Origin: Streptomyces sp. CB01881
GTDB taxonomy: Bacteria; Actinomycetota; Actinomycetes; Streptomycetales; Streptomycetaceae
Direction of reading: 5' to 3'
Length of the DNA: 53,230 bases
NCBI RefSeq assembly: GCF_002953255.1
Contig: NZ_CP026498.1
Location: forward strand, 582,984-636,213
The first letter of the stretch is position 1; every line of letters starts with the position of its first letter. The notes under the pieces were generated by a model, which did not search any database, had not been told where the DNA came from, and was given only the letters and a program-made list of their open reading frames with translations. Shown in pieces: positions 16,359-24,531 of the stretch. A program made the position numbers and the translations under genes.

Positions 16359-16958
16359 CTACGCGGGCTCGGGGTCGCCGGCGAGCCGGGCGTGCAGGTG
16401 CTCGTCGTGGTACTTGCCGTCACCGAAGAGGTACGAGGCGCGCAAGGTGCCCTCGTAGGGGAAGCCGCAGCGTTCGGCGACGCGGCAGGAGGCGTCGTTC
16501 CCGGCCGCGTGTGCGATCTCGATGCGGCGGGTCTCGGCCGTGGCGATGCCCCAGCTGGTGACCGCCCTGACCGCCCGGGTGGCGGCGCCGCGGCCGCGGG
16601 CGGCCGGTGCCAGCCAGTAGCCGATCATCGCGAGGCCGTCCTCCCGGTTCACCCAGCGCAGGGCGGTGTTTCCCAGCAGTGTCCGGTCGGCGCCGTCGAG
16701 GATGGCGAAGGCGGCGCTGTTGCCGCTCTCCCAACCGGCGTCGCAGCGGTCGAGGTACGCCCCGGCACTGGCCTCGTCGGTGGTGCGCAACGGGTTCCAC
16801 AGGGCGATCGCCGGATCGGCCGCGGCGGCGATCAGGGCGGGCACGGCGCCGTCGCGGACATCGGTCTTCCGCCCCCAGGGGCACAGGACGACGTCTCCCA
16901 GGTCGAGCGTGACCGGGATGAACGAGCGCTGGTCGGCGGCGGTTTCGATGGTACTCAT
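16359..16958 (-). CDS. GNAT-family N-acetyltransferase
   Basis: 199 residues. The acetyl-CoA site motif is GYWLAPAARGRGAATRAVRA, followed by the ETRRIEIAHAAGNDASCRVA and ERCGFPYEGTLRASYLF blocks typical of the RimJ/RimL-like branch that acetylates N-termini or small amines. The substrate is unknown. ATG 16958 with GGAAGG just upstream. It stands alone, separated by about 290 bp from the ferric-reductase-like gene. Confidence 0.9.
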   Translation of the reverse strand: MSTIETAADQRSFIPVTLDLGDVVLCPWGRKTDVRDGAVPALIAAAADPAIALWNPLRTTDEASAGAYLDRCDAGWESGNSAAFAILDGADRTLLGNTALRWVNREDGLAMIGYWLAPAARGRGAATRAVRAVTSWGIATAETRRIEIAHAAGNDASCRVAERCGFPYEGTLRASYLFGDGKYHDEHLHARLAGDPEPA

Positions 16959-17169
16959 CCGCCCTTCCTACCCGGCTCCGGGTGAGCGCGCCAGCGAATT
17001 CCGCCAGGCCGGGAGGGGACCGGTGCGGCGCGCGGGACCGGCGGACGACGTCCGGCGCTCCGGGTGAGGCCGGTCCGGGCGGAGAGGGCCGGTGCGCCGG
17101 GGACGGCAGCCCCCGGCGCACCGGGCCCGCAGCAACCGGCCCGGGCGCATCAACCGGCCCGGGCGGGCG

Positions 17170-17844
17170 TCAGATCCGGGCGAGGTAGCCGTTGTCGACG
17201 AGCCAGAGCACGTTCAGCCGGGCCGGGCCGTTCGGCACGAGGGCGGCGTCGAGCTGGTACTGGAAGCCGTAGCCGGGCTGGCCGAACCAGGGCGCGATCG
17301 GGCCGGCGTGCACCTTGAACGGCTTCAGCACCTTGTAGTCGTGGTAGTTGCAGGGGGCCGCGGGGTTGCTGTCGAGGCTCTGCGGCGGGATCGAACGGCT
17401 GGCGTAGGGCAGGCCCTCGGGGGCGAGGAAGGAGCCGTACTCGCTGCCGTAACGGTCGATGTTCTGGTTCGGGTAGAGGGTGAGCTCGAACTCGATCGGG
17501 GTGCCGTCGGGCAGCGTGACGTAGCCGTTCGCCGGCGGGTAGATCCAGCCCGGGCTTCCGTTGTTGGCGGTGGGGCTGTAGTAGGTGGCCAGGAACTTGT
17601 CCTCGGAGAGGCCGCCGGTGCGCTTGTAGCCGATCAGTTCGCGGCCGACCGGGCCGGTGGTCGGCAGGTCCTCGGGGCCGAGGCGCGGGTCGCCGTGGTA
17701 GTCGGCGGCCGAGCACTCGTCGGAGGGGGTCGCGGTGGCCGCATCGGCGGTGGCCGTGTCCGCGGCGGAGGCCGGCAGGGCGGGGGCGAGCAGCGCTACG
17801 ACCGCGGTGAGCGGTGCGACGAACAGGCGAAGGCGAAGGCGCAC
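17170..17844 (-). CDS. Secreted TNT-domain (NAD glycohydrolase-like) protein
   Basis: 224 residues with a Sec signal peptide (LFVAPLTAVVALLAPALPASAA, cleavage near 28) followed by a single TNT domain. Family signatures are DRYGSEYGSFLAPEGLPYASR (positions 130-150), then YHDYKVLKPFKVHAGPIAPW and FGQPGYGFQYQLD. TNT is the NAD+-degrading domain of M. tuberculosis CpnT; the Arg (131), Tyr (136) and Gln (195) positions used by that toxin appear conserved here. Unlike CpnT, this is a bare domain with its own signal peptide. No obvious immunity gene adjoins it. GTG 17844 follows GGAGA by 4 bases. Confidence 0.88.
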   Translation of the reverse strand: MRLRLRLFVAPLTAVVALLAPALPASAADTATADAATATPSDECSAADYHGDPRLGPEDLPTTGPVGRELIGYKRTGGLSEDKFLATYYSPTANNGSPGWIYPPANGYVTLPDGTPIEFELTLYPNQNIDRYGSEYGSFLAPEGLPYASRSIPPQSLDSNPAAPCNYHDYKVLKPFKVHAGPIAPWFGQPGYGFQYQLDAALVPNGPARLNVLWLVDNGYLARI

Positions 17845-18350
17845 GGTGTCTCCGTCGTATCAAGGTCATAGGGACCGGAGGATGATCCGTCACCCTCCGT
17901 GTCCAGGTCGCCACCCAGGCAAGCGGATCACCTGACTCCACGTCAACAGGACGGGTCCGGAACGCCGGTGTTTTCTCCTGTTTCGACCAACCCGCCCACA
18001 CCGAACCAAGGGCGTGCAGGATGGAGGGTCACGCCCCCGGGGAACGGTCGCGCCCCCGGCACGCCCGCCTGCATCGTCCGCGCCGCCTGCACCGCCTGCA
18101 CCGTCCGCGCCGCCGCTCCGCCCCGCGTCCCCTGCCCGCCCGCACCGTCGGCCCGGACCCCACCCACCCCCTGGATCACACCCGGATCCACGCCCGGGGC
18201 CGCCCCCGCAGCCGCGCCCGGACCAACGTCGTAACGAAGCTGTTCCGGGCGCCATCAAATGCGTTGACACTCCGTCAAGCCGCCCCGACCATCTCGGATA
18301 CGGCCCGGCCGTCAGGCCGTCGTCGCACCGACAATCGGGGGTGGACAGCG
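17845..18350. other. Divergent intergenic region
   Basis: 506 bp between the TNT gene (minus) and the small membrane protein (plus). The right end contains a promoter-like site (18264-18292). The middle (18050-18230) is GC-rich with CCGCCTGCACC-type short repeats and no gene I can support. Confidence 0.55.
18264..18292 (+). promoter_or_regulatory. Promoter-like site for the small membrane protein
   Basis: TTGACA at 18264-18269 is a perfect -35 hexamer; GACCAT at 18287-18292, 17 bases later, is a weak -10. The downstream gene starts at 18351. Prediction by eye only. Confidence 0.4.
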
Positions 18351-18749
18351 ATGTCGTACCAGGCACAGCAGTGGGGGCCCGAGAAGATGCCGGGCTCGGT
18401 CCGGTGGGCGGTCGCAGGGGTGTGGGTGCATGCCGTCCTGAACGGCCTCGCCGGGCTCTTCCTGTTCGCACTGACGAGCGACGAGACCGGTGACGGCGTC
18501 GGGCTGGTCCGGCTCGTCGCCGTCCTGTCGCTCCTCATCTCCGTCATCCTCGGCACCTGCGCCGCACTGGCCCCGCGCCGGGCCGGCTGGACCAGGATCA
18601 CCGTACTGGTGATCGAGTGGCTCTCGATCATCTCCGGCCTGCTCCAGCTCTTCTCCGGCGCCTTCATCGCGCTCGCCGGGCTCGCCATCGCCCTGCTGAT
18701 CGTCACGGCCTTCATGTCGAACGACGGCAAGCGGTGGTTCAACGCCTGA
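18351..18749 (+). CDS. Small four-helix membrane protein
   Basis: 132 residues with four predicted membrane helices: RWAVAGVWVHAVLNGLAGLF, LVRLVAVLSLLISVILGTCA, TRITVLVIEWLSIISGLLQL and GAFIALAGLAIALLIVTAFM. The termini (MSYQAQQWGPEKMPG and FMSNDGKRWFNA) are hydrophilic and probably cytoplasmic. Such proteins are common in streptomycetes and have no assigned function. ATG 18351 with GGGGGTGGA upstream. It is the divergent neighbour of the TNT gene, but nothing shows it to be an immunity protein. Confidence 0.8.
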   Translation: MSYQAQQWGPEKMPGSVRWAVAGVWVHAVLNGLAGLFLFALTSDETGDGVGLVRLVAVLSLLISVILGTCAALAPRRAGWTRITVLVIEWLSIISGLLQLFSGAFIALAGLAIALLIVTAFMSNDGKRWFNA

Positions 18750-18883
18750 CGGAACGCGGCGCGCGGCGGCGAGGCGTCGCAACGAGGAGGTGTCGTCCGG
18801 CGGAGAGGTACCCTCCGGCGAGGACGCCCCGCGGCGACGGATCCTCGCCGCCACGCGGACGCCTCGCCCGATGTCGTTCCGCG

Positions 18884-20206
18884 TCAGGACCGGCTGCTCG
18901 GCGCCATCTTGCCGAGGACGTGGAGCAGCCGGTCGAGCGCGTCGCGGGAGTTCGGCTCGGTCAGGTTGACCATCAGCCGGAAGGCCACCTTCAGCAGGGC
19001 GGGGTGGCCGAGGCCGAGCGCGCCGGCCGTTCCGAGCAGCCGGGGGCGGCCCAGCACGTCGGCGACCAGCCGGCCGAGCGCGAAGTACCCGTCGTAGGCG
19101 GCGCGCAACGCCTGCGGGTAGGCGCGCAGGGCGAGTTCGCGACCGCGGTCGGTGCGCCGGGCCAGCGCCTGGACGATCGTCTCGGCGGCGTACCGGCCGG
19201 ACTCCATCGCGTAGGCGATGCCCTCGCCGGTCGCCGGGCTGACCGTGCCGCCCGCGTCGCCGATCAGCAGCAGGCCGTCGGCGTAGTGCGGCTGGCGGTT
19301 GAGCCCCATCGGGAGGGCCGAGCCGCGGACGGGCTCGGTGATGCCCTCGGGCGTGAAGCCGTACTCGGGCGGCAGGAGGGCGCACCAGCGGCGGAGCAGG
19401 TCCCGCCAGTCCACCTCGCGGGCCACAGCGGCGGTGTCCAGCACGCCGAGACCGACGTTGGCGGTGCCGTCGCCCATCCCGAACACCCAGGCGTATCCGG
19501 GCAGCAGGCGCCTGGCCGGGTCCCGCGGGTCGCGCAGGTCGAGCCAGGCCTCCAGGTAGCGGTCGTCGTGCCGCGGGGTGGTGAAGTACGTCCGGTAGGC
19601 GACGCCCATCGCCCGGTCGGTGCGGCGGTAGCGCTGCATGGCGAGCGACAGCCGGGTGGAGTTCCCGTCCGCGGCGACGACCAGCGGCGCGTGGTAGCTG
19701 ACCGGTTGCCGGTCCTCGCCGAGGCGGGCCGTCACCCCGGTGATCCGGCCGGTCCGCTCGTCGACCAACGGGCCTGCCACGTTGGCCCGTTCGACCAGTC
19801 TCGCGCCGGCGGAGGCGGCCCGGCGGGCGAGCAGTTCGTCGAAGTCGGCGCGCCGCCGGACCAGTCCGAACGAGGGGAAGGCCGAGAGCTGGGGCCAGTC
19901 GAACTCCAGCCGTCGTTCCCCGGCGACCACGCGCAACCCCCGGTTGTGCAGCCAGCCGGCCTCCTCGGAGACGTCGATGCCGAGGTCGACCAGCTGCTTG
20001 ACGGCGCGCGGCGTCAGACCGTCGCCGCAGACCTTCTCGCGGGGGAAGGCCGACTTCTCCAGCAGCAGCACGTCGAGGCCGGTCCGGGCGAGGTGGTAGG
20101 CGGCGGTGGAGCCCGCCGGTCCCGCGCCCACCACGATCACGTCGGCGTGCTCCGGCCCGCGGCCGGGCGCGAGATCGGTGGACAACTGCTGCTCTGGGCC
20201 GGGCAT
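18884..20206 (-). CDS. Geranylgeranyl reductase family FAD-dependent oxidoreductase
   Basis: 440 residues of the GGR/FixC-like flavoprotein family. Seen are the FAD-binding VIVVGAGPAGSTAAYHLART, the family motif FPREKVCGDGLTPRAVKQL, the VVAADGNSTRLSLAM strand and LLIGDAGGTVSPATGEGIAY with AMESG. These enzymes saturate isoprenoid chains (for example in menaquinone or lipid biosynthesis) or oxidise aromatic substrates; the streptomycete paralogue is usually near respiratory complex I genes, which are not in this window. ATG 20206 with GGGAG 6 bases upstream. Confidence 0.9.
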   Translation of the reverse strand: MPGPEQQLSTDLAPGRGPEHADVIVVGAGPAGSTAAYHLARTGLDVLLLEKSAFPREKVCGDGLTPRAVKQLVDLGIDVSEEAGWLHNRGLRVVAGERRLEFDWPQLSAFPSFGLVRRRADFDELLARRAASAGARLVERANVAGPLVDERTGRITGVTARLGEDRQPVSYHAPLVVAADGNSTRLSLAMQRYRRTDRAMGVAYRTYFTTPRHDDRYLEAWLDLRDPRDPARRLLPGYAWVFGMGDGTANVGLGVLDTAAVAREVDWRDLLRRWCALLPPEYGFTPEGITEPVRGSALPMGLNRQPHYADGLLLIGDAGGTVSPATGEGIAYAMESGRYAAETIVQALARRTDRGRELALRAYPQALRAAYDGYFALGRLVADVLGRPRLLGTAGALGLGHPALLKVAFRLMVNLTEPNSRDALDRLLHVLGKMAPSSRS

Positions 20207-20294
20207 CAGGCACTCCCACGGGTCGGATCGGCTGCGGACTCGCGGTCACCGACGATAGGGACAGCGACCGCCGTGCCGCGCCCCGACACGCGGA

Positions 20295-20336
20295 CCCCGC
20301 CCCGATGACCGGTCGTTACCGGCCATCAGGGCGGGG
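20295..20336 (-). terminator. Hairpin after the amino-acid-binding lipoprotein gene
   Basis: 19-bp stem (20295-20313 with 20318-20336) interrupted only by two G-U-type positions, with a 4-base loop, 75 bases downstream of the stop of the minus-strand lipoprotein gene and before the GGR gene. Confidence 0.8.
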
Positions 20337-20410
20337 CGTCGGCACCCGCGACGGCGTTCGGGGCACCCTCGGGCACGTGCGGCACGGATCGCCGGACGCG
20401 CCCCCGGCGG

Positions 20411-21397
20411 TCAGAGACCGCCGTTGACGACGGCGCTGGAGACCGCGCCACGGTGCAGGTTCCACTTGGCGAGGATCTTGTCGTACTCGCCGCTGTGGAT
20501 CACCTCGTCGAGCGCCTTGGCGATGACGTCGCGCAGGGCGGTGTTGCCCTTGGCGACGGTGATGCCGTACGGACCGGCCTGCAGGAAGTTGGAACTGGCC
20601 AGCTCGAAGGTGCCGACGCGGCCCGGCTGGGTGGTGTTGTACTGGGCCACCGGGTAGTCGTTCAGGTCGGCGGCCGCCGCGCCGGCGGCGACCTCGGCGA
20701 GCGCCTGGTCGTCGCTCTCGAAGCGGTGGATCTGCAGCTGCTTGCCGGTCCGCAGGCAGGCCGCGGTCTGCCGGGTGGCCAGCTCGTCCTGGACGGTGCC
20801 GCGCTGGACGGCCACGGTCCGGCCGCAGAGGCTCTCCAGGGAGGAGAGGTTCAGCGGGTTGCCGGCCTTGACCACCATCGACGTCCCGGAGCCGAAGTAG
20901 TCGACGAAGTCCACGCCCGCGTCGGCCTGGTGGCCGTCGTCGGCGGCGCCCAGCTGGCGCTGCTTGGTGTCGATCACCGCCGACATCGCCAGGTCGATCT
21001 GCTTGGCCTGGACGGCCGGAATCAGCTTCTCGAACGGCATGTCGGTGAACTCGACCTTCAGCCCGATCGCGGAGCCGACCGCCTTGGCGAGCTCCGGGTC
21101 GAGCCCGGCGGGCGCACCGCCGGAGTCCTTGAATTCCACCGGCGGGTAGTTGAGGTAGGAGCCGATCTTGAGCACCCCTGCGGCCTTGACCGCCCTGGGG
21201 AGCCGGGCCTGGAGGTCGTCCTGGCTGTCGGGAGCCGGAGCGGGGCTGCCGCAGCCGGTGAGCAGCAGGCCGCCGGCGCCGAGGGCGGCGGCGGCACGCA
21301 GCGGTGCTCGGGAGCGCCCTGCGGCGGACAGGAGGGCGGGAGCGGGTCTGGGTGCGGGGGTGGATCCGGGTGTGGGGGTGGTGAGGGTTCGGTGCAT
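20411..21397 (-). CDS. Polar amino acid ABC transporter substrate-binding lipoprotein
   Basis: 328 residues. A lipobox LLTGC (Cys49) ends an unusually long Pro/Thr/Arg-rich leader, after which a family 3 solute-binding protein follows: AAGVLKIGSYLNYPPVEFKD, GLDPELAKAVGSAIGLKVEF, then DMPFEKLIPAVQAKQIDLAM and LDEVIHSGEYDKILAKWNL. It should capture a polar amino acid or related ligand outside the membrane. No permease or ATPase gene adjoins it, so it is an orphan here. ATG 21397 with GAAGAAG upstream; the start lies in a GCATCGCGATGC palindrome. Confidence 0.88.
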   Translation of the reverse strand: MHRTLTTPTPGSTPAPRPAPALLSAAGRSRAPLRAAAALGAGGLLLTGCGSPAPAPDSQDDLQARLPRAVKAAGVLKIGSYLNYPPVEFKDSGGAPAGLDPELAKAVGSAIGLKVEFTDMPFEKLIPAVQAKQIDLAMSAVIDTKQRQLGAADDGHQADAGVDFVDYFGSGTSMVVKAGNPLNLSSLESLCGRTVAVQRGTVQDELATRQTAACLRTGKQLQIHRFESDDQALAEVAAGAAAADLNDYPVAQYNTTQPGRVGTFELASSNFLQAGPYGITVAKGNTALRDVIAKALDEVIHSGEYDKILAKWNLHRGAVSSAVVNGGL

Positions 21398-22055
21398 CGC
21401 GATGCGTCTTCTTCGCAGGTGAGGGAGTGCGTTCAGGGAGACGCCGCGCCGGAGGGCTGCCGGGGTACGCAGGGCGGACCACATCGCCGTGTGCCCAGAT
21501 GGGGCCGCCCCGGGGTGTGGGGGCGGCCGGTCGGCGGAGGTCCGCCTTCAGGGGCGGTCGGGGCCATCCTCGCACCCCTCGCCACGGGCGGAGGAGGCGG
21601 GGCGACCGAGGGCACGGTGCCGTCGGCGCAGAGGCGGCGGCTTCGGCGGGCCTCCTCGGCGTCCACGGCGACACGGAACGGGTCGCGGCGCCGCGCTGCG
21701 CGGGTCACGGCGCGGGCCAGGGCGCGGGCCAGGGCGCGGTGCCGCCACGGGTGGGAGGCGCGGCCCGGGCGCGGCGTCGTGCGCCACCCCTTCCGGCGTG
21801 GTGGCCCCCAGAAGCACGGCGCCCCGGGCGGTACACGTATCTCTCACAATCGGGTGATCGGATCGTTGCACGGGACTAAATCGGACAATTGGCCTGCCTG
21901 CATGGCAATCCGGCCAAATCTGCCTTGCATCGCCGCAGCGGCTGCGCGACGTTAGGGCCTCTCGTTCACCGTCACCCACCGTCACCGGTCGGGTTTCCGG
22001 CTGCCGAGGGCTCTCCCACCTGCCTCGCGGGCCTCACCCGGCCCGCCGATCCACC
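21398..22055. other. 658-bp divergent intergenic region
   Basis: No supportable gene. 21700-21745 holds GGGCCAGGGCGC direct repeats. 21835-21955 is clearly richer in A/T than its surroundings (GGACTAAATCGGACAATTGG and neighbours), which suggests promoters for the LAXTG protein at 22056 or an undetected short transcript. Confidence 0.5.
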
Positions 22056-23132
22056 ATGGACACCAGCATGCGCATCCGCTCCACTGCAGCGCGATCCCTC
22101 GTCGCCGTTCCCACCGCCGCCGCCCTGCTGCTGCTCGCACCGACCGCGCACGCGGTCGCCGGAGGCAAGCCCCCGAAGGGCAACAACGGGACCGTCAAGA
22201 TCCACGACACGGCGACGGGGCAGGAGGACACCCGCAACGAGCCCAAGGTCTGCACCTTCTACCTGGACTCCTTCGGCTTCGACCCCGGCCAGGACGTCAT
22301 CTGGCTGATCGCCGAGGTCCACGACAAGACCGAGAAGGCCGTCGCGTTCGGCGACCTGCCGGTGGACGGCAAGGGCCACGTCCGCACCGAGGACATCAAC
22401 CTGCCGGACGGCCAGTACAAGCTGTACTGGGCCTCCGTCGAGCTGGTCGACGGGAAGCTGCCGGCCGAGCCGGAGCTCAACAACCCCAAGCACAAGGTCT
22501 TCAAGGTCGACTGCGGCGGCAAGACCCCGGCCCCGACCGGGAAGCCCTCGCCGAGCGCCACCCCGTCCAAGACCCCGTCCAAGACCCCGCCCGCCTCTCC
22601 GAGCACCTCGACGTCGCCCTCGCAGTCCCCCTCGGCGACGCCGTCGCAGACGCCCTCGCAGACGCCTTCGCAGACGCCGTCGCAGACGCCGTCGGCGACC
22701 AGCACGCCGACCACGACGCCGAGCACGCCGGCCTCGCCGACCGCGACCACCGCGCCGACGGCCAGCCCGTCGGCGACCACCCCGGAGAAGCCGTCCGCGA
22801 CCCCGTCCGCGACGCCGTCGGCCACCACCCCGGCCACCACCGAGCCGAGCACCGAGGCCCCGGCCCCGACCACCGGCCCGACCACCGCCCCGACCGCGAC
22901 CGTCCCGGTGCAGACCCCGCCGGCCAACACCGTGGTCAACCCGGACAAGCCGCTGATCATGCCCGCCGCGGTCAGCGTCCCGACCCCGATCCCGGGCGCC
23001 GCGCAGGCCGGCAAGAACCTCGCCTCCACCGGTAGCGACGGCACCCTGCTCTACGCCGGCGCCGGCACCGCGCTGCTGCTGGCCGGCGCGGGCGCCGTGG
23101 TCTACACCCGCCGCACCCGCAAGTCCTCCTGA
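22056..23132 (+). CDS. LAXTG sortase-anchored surface protein
   Basis: 358 residues: signal peptide (to about Ala33), a globular domain of about 130 residues with two cysteines (KVCTFYLDSFGFDPGQDVIW ... HKVFKVDCGG), then a long Pro/Ser/Thr spacer (about 165-310) with repeats such as SQTP in tandem, and a C-terminal sorting signal: LASTG at 322-326, a hydrophobic helix and RRTRKSS. This is the class E sortase substrate form. The spacer would span the peptidoglycan and be a likely glycosylation site. No strong SD is visible; ATG 22056 or 22068 may start it. No sortase gene is in the window. Confidence 0.9.
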   Translation: MDTSMRIRSTAARSLVAVPTAAALLLLAPTAHAVAGGKPPKGNNGTVKIHDTATGQEDTRNEPKVCTFYLDSFGFDPGQDVIWLIAEVHDKTEKAVAFGDLPVDGKGHVRTEDINLPDGQYKLYWASVELVDGKLPAEPELNNPKHKVFKVDCGGKTPAPTGKPSPSATPSKTPSKTPPASPSTSTSPSQSPSATPSQTPSQTPSQTPSQTPSATSTPTTTPSTPASPTATTAPTASPSATTPEKPSATPSATPSATTPATTEPSTEAPAPTTGPTTAPTATVPVQTPPANTVVNPDKPLIMPAAVSVPTPIPGAAQAGKNLASTGSDGTLLYAGAGTALLLAGAGAVVYTRRTRKSS

Positions 23133-23148
23133 CCCCGGGAAGCAGAAC

Positions 23149-23184
23149 GGGCGGGCCGGTGACCGAACGGTCGCCGGCCCGCCC
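23149..23184 (+). terminator. Hairpin terminator after the LAXTG gene
   Basis: 16-bp stem (23149-23164 with 23169-23184, arm GGGCGGGCCGGTGACC, one G-U pair) with a GAAC loop, 17 bases after the stop codon. Further GC-rich imperfect inverted repeats continue to about 23330, up to the end of the antiporter gene. Confidence 0.85.
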
Positions 23185-23332
23185 GCCGGTTCCGGAACGC
23201 TCCGGCGAGGAACCGGGACCGGACCCGTCCGGGTGAAGAACGAGGCCGGCCCGGTGGAGGACCGGAACCGGCCCGGCCAGGGGGCGGGACCGGCCTCGCG
23301 ACCGGCCCGGCCGGGGCACGGGCCCGCTCCGG

Positions 23333-24431
23333 TCAGGGGTTGATCGCGGGCACCACGAACGCCGCCATCACCGCCAGGTGCACCGCGCCCTGGAGCGGGG
23401 TGGCCCGCCGGGGAATGACCGTCAGCGTGCCGACCACGATGGTCAGCGAGAGCAGCACCAGGTACGACGGGCCGAGCCCGAGCACCAGCGGGCCGGGCAG
23501 CCAGACCGAGGCGACCCACCGCCGGGATGGTCAGCCCGATGCTCGCCAGCGCCGAGCCGAGTGCCAGGTTGAGGCTGGTCTGCACCCGGTTGCGCAGGGC
23601 CGCGCGCAGCGCCGCGATGGTCTCCGGCAGCAGCACCAGCAGCGCGATGACCACGCCGACCACCGAGGACGGCAGCCCGGCCGACTCGACCGCCGACTCG
23701 ATGGTGGGCGAGACTCCCTTGGCCAGGCCCACCACCGAGACCAGCGAGACGCCGAGCAGCGACAGGCTGGCGAGCGCCGCCCGGTTGGTCGGCGGCTCGG
23801 CGTGGTCCTCCTCGGTGAGGACCTTGCCCTCCGGCGTGACCGGCAGGAAGTAATCCCGGTGCCGGATGGTCTGGGTGGCCACGAACAGCCCGTACAGCAT
23901 GATCGAGGCGGCCGCCGCGAAGACCAGCTGGGTGGAGGAGAACTGCGGGCCCGGCGAGCTGGTGGTGAAGGTCGGCAGTACCAGGCTGAGCGTGGCGAGT
24001 GTGCCGATGCAGGCCAGCGCCGCGCCCGTGCCCTCGGCATTGAAGACCGCCACCCGGTACTTGAGCGCGCCGATCAGGATGGACAGTCCGAAGATGCCGT
24101 TGCAGGTGATCATCACGGCGGCGAACACGGTGTCCCGGGCCAGCGTGGAGGCCTTGTCCCCACCGTCGGCCATCAGCGTCACGATCAGTGCCACCTCGAT
24201 GACGGTCACCGCCACGGCGAGCACCAGCGAACCCATCGGCTCGCCGACCCGGTGGGCGATCACCTCGGCGTGGTGCACGGCGGCGAGCACCGCGGCGCCC
24301 AGGAAGCAGGCGACCAGGGCCACCACCCAACCGGGCACGTCACGGTGCCAGGTCAGGACGAGAAGGACGAGGGACACCACCGGGACGACCACGGTCCACT
24401 GCGCGATGACCGCGTGGAGCTTTCTGATCAT
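23333..24431 (-). pseudogene. ChaA-type cation/proton antiporter, one frameshift
   Basis: Membrane protein of the CaCA/ChaA family (about 11 helices). Frame one runs MIRKLHAVIAQWTVVVPVVS ... ALGSALASIGLTIPAVG and includes the acidic motifs VTVIEVALIVTLM and LLVLLPETIAALRAA. At about 23514-23518 (a CCC tract) a single extra base shifts the frame; the next frame continues perfectly as VASVWLPGPLVLGLGPSYLV ... HLAVMAAFVVPAINP and stop. With one base removed the protein would have about 365 residues, the family's normal length. Either a recent loss-of-function mutation or a sequencing error. It would exchange Ca2+ or Na+/K+ for H+. Confidence 0.85.
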
Positions 24432-24531
24432 GCGGCCGAGCATCGCATCCGTCACCGCGTTGGCCGGGCAACGGCGCCGGCCCCCCTGCCGATGTGACCG
24501 GGCCCGGTGCCGCGAGCGCCGTCCGCGCTGG

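Noticed and set aside
18351..18749. Small membrane protein as immunity factor for the TNT toxin
   Set aside because: It is divergent rather than co-transcribed, separated by 500 bp, and known TNT immunity proteins are soluble binders; no evidence for the link.
21548..21985. Minus-strand open frame of 145 codons in the 658-bp gap
   Set aside because: Most of it is Pro/Arg low-complexity sequence, it lacks a ribosome site, and it has no recognisable domain.
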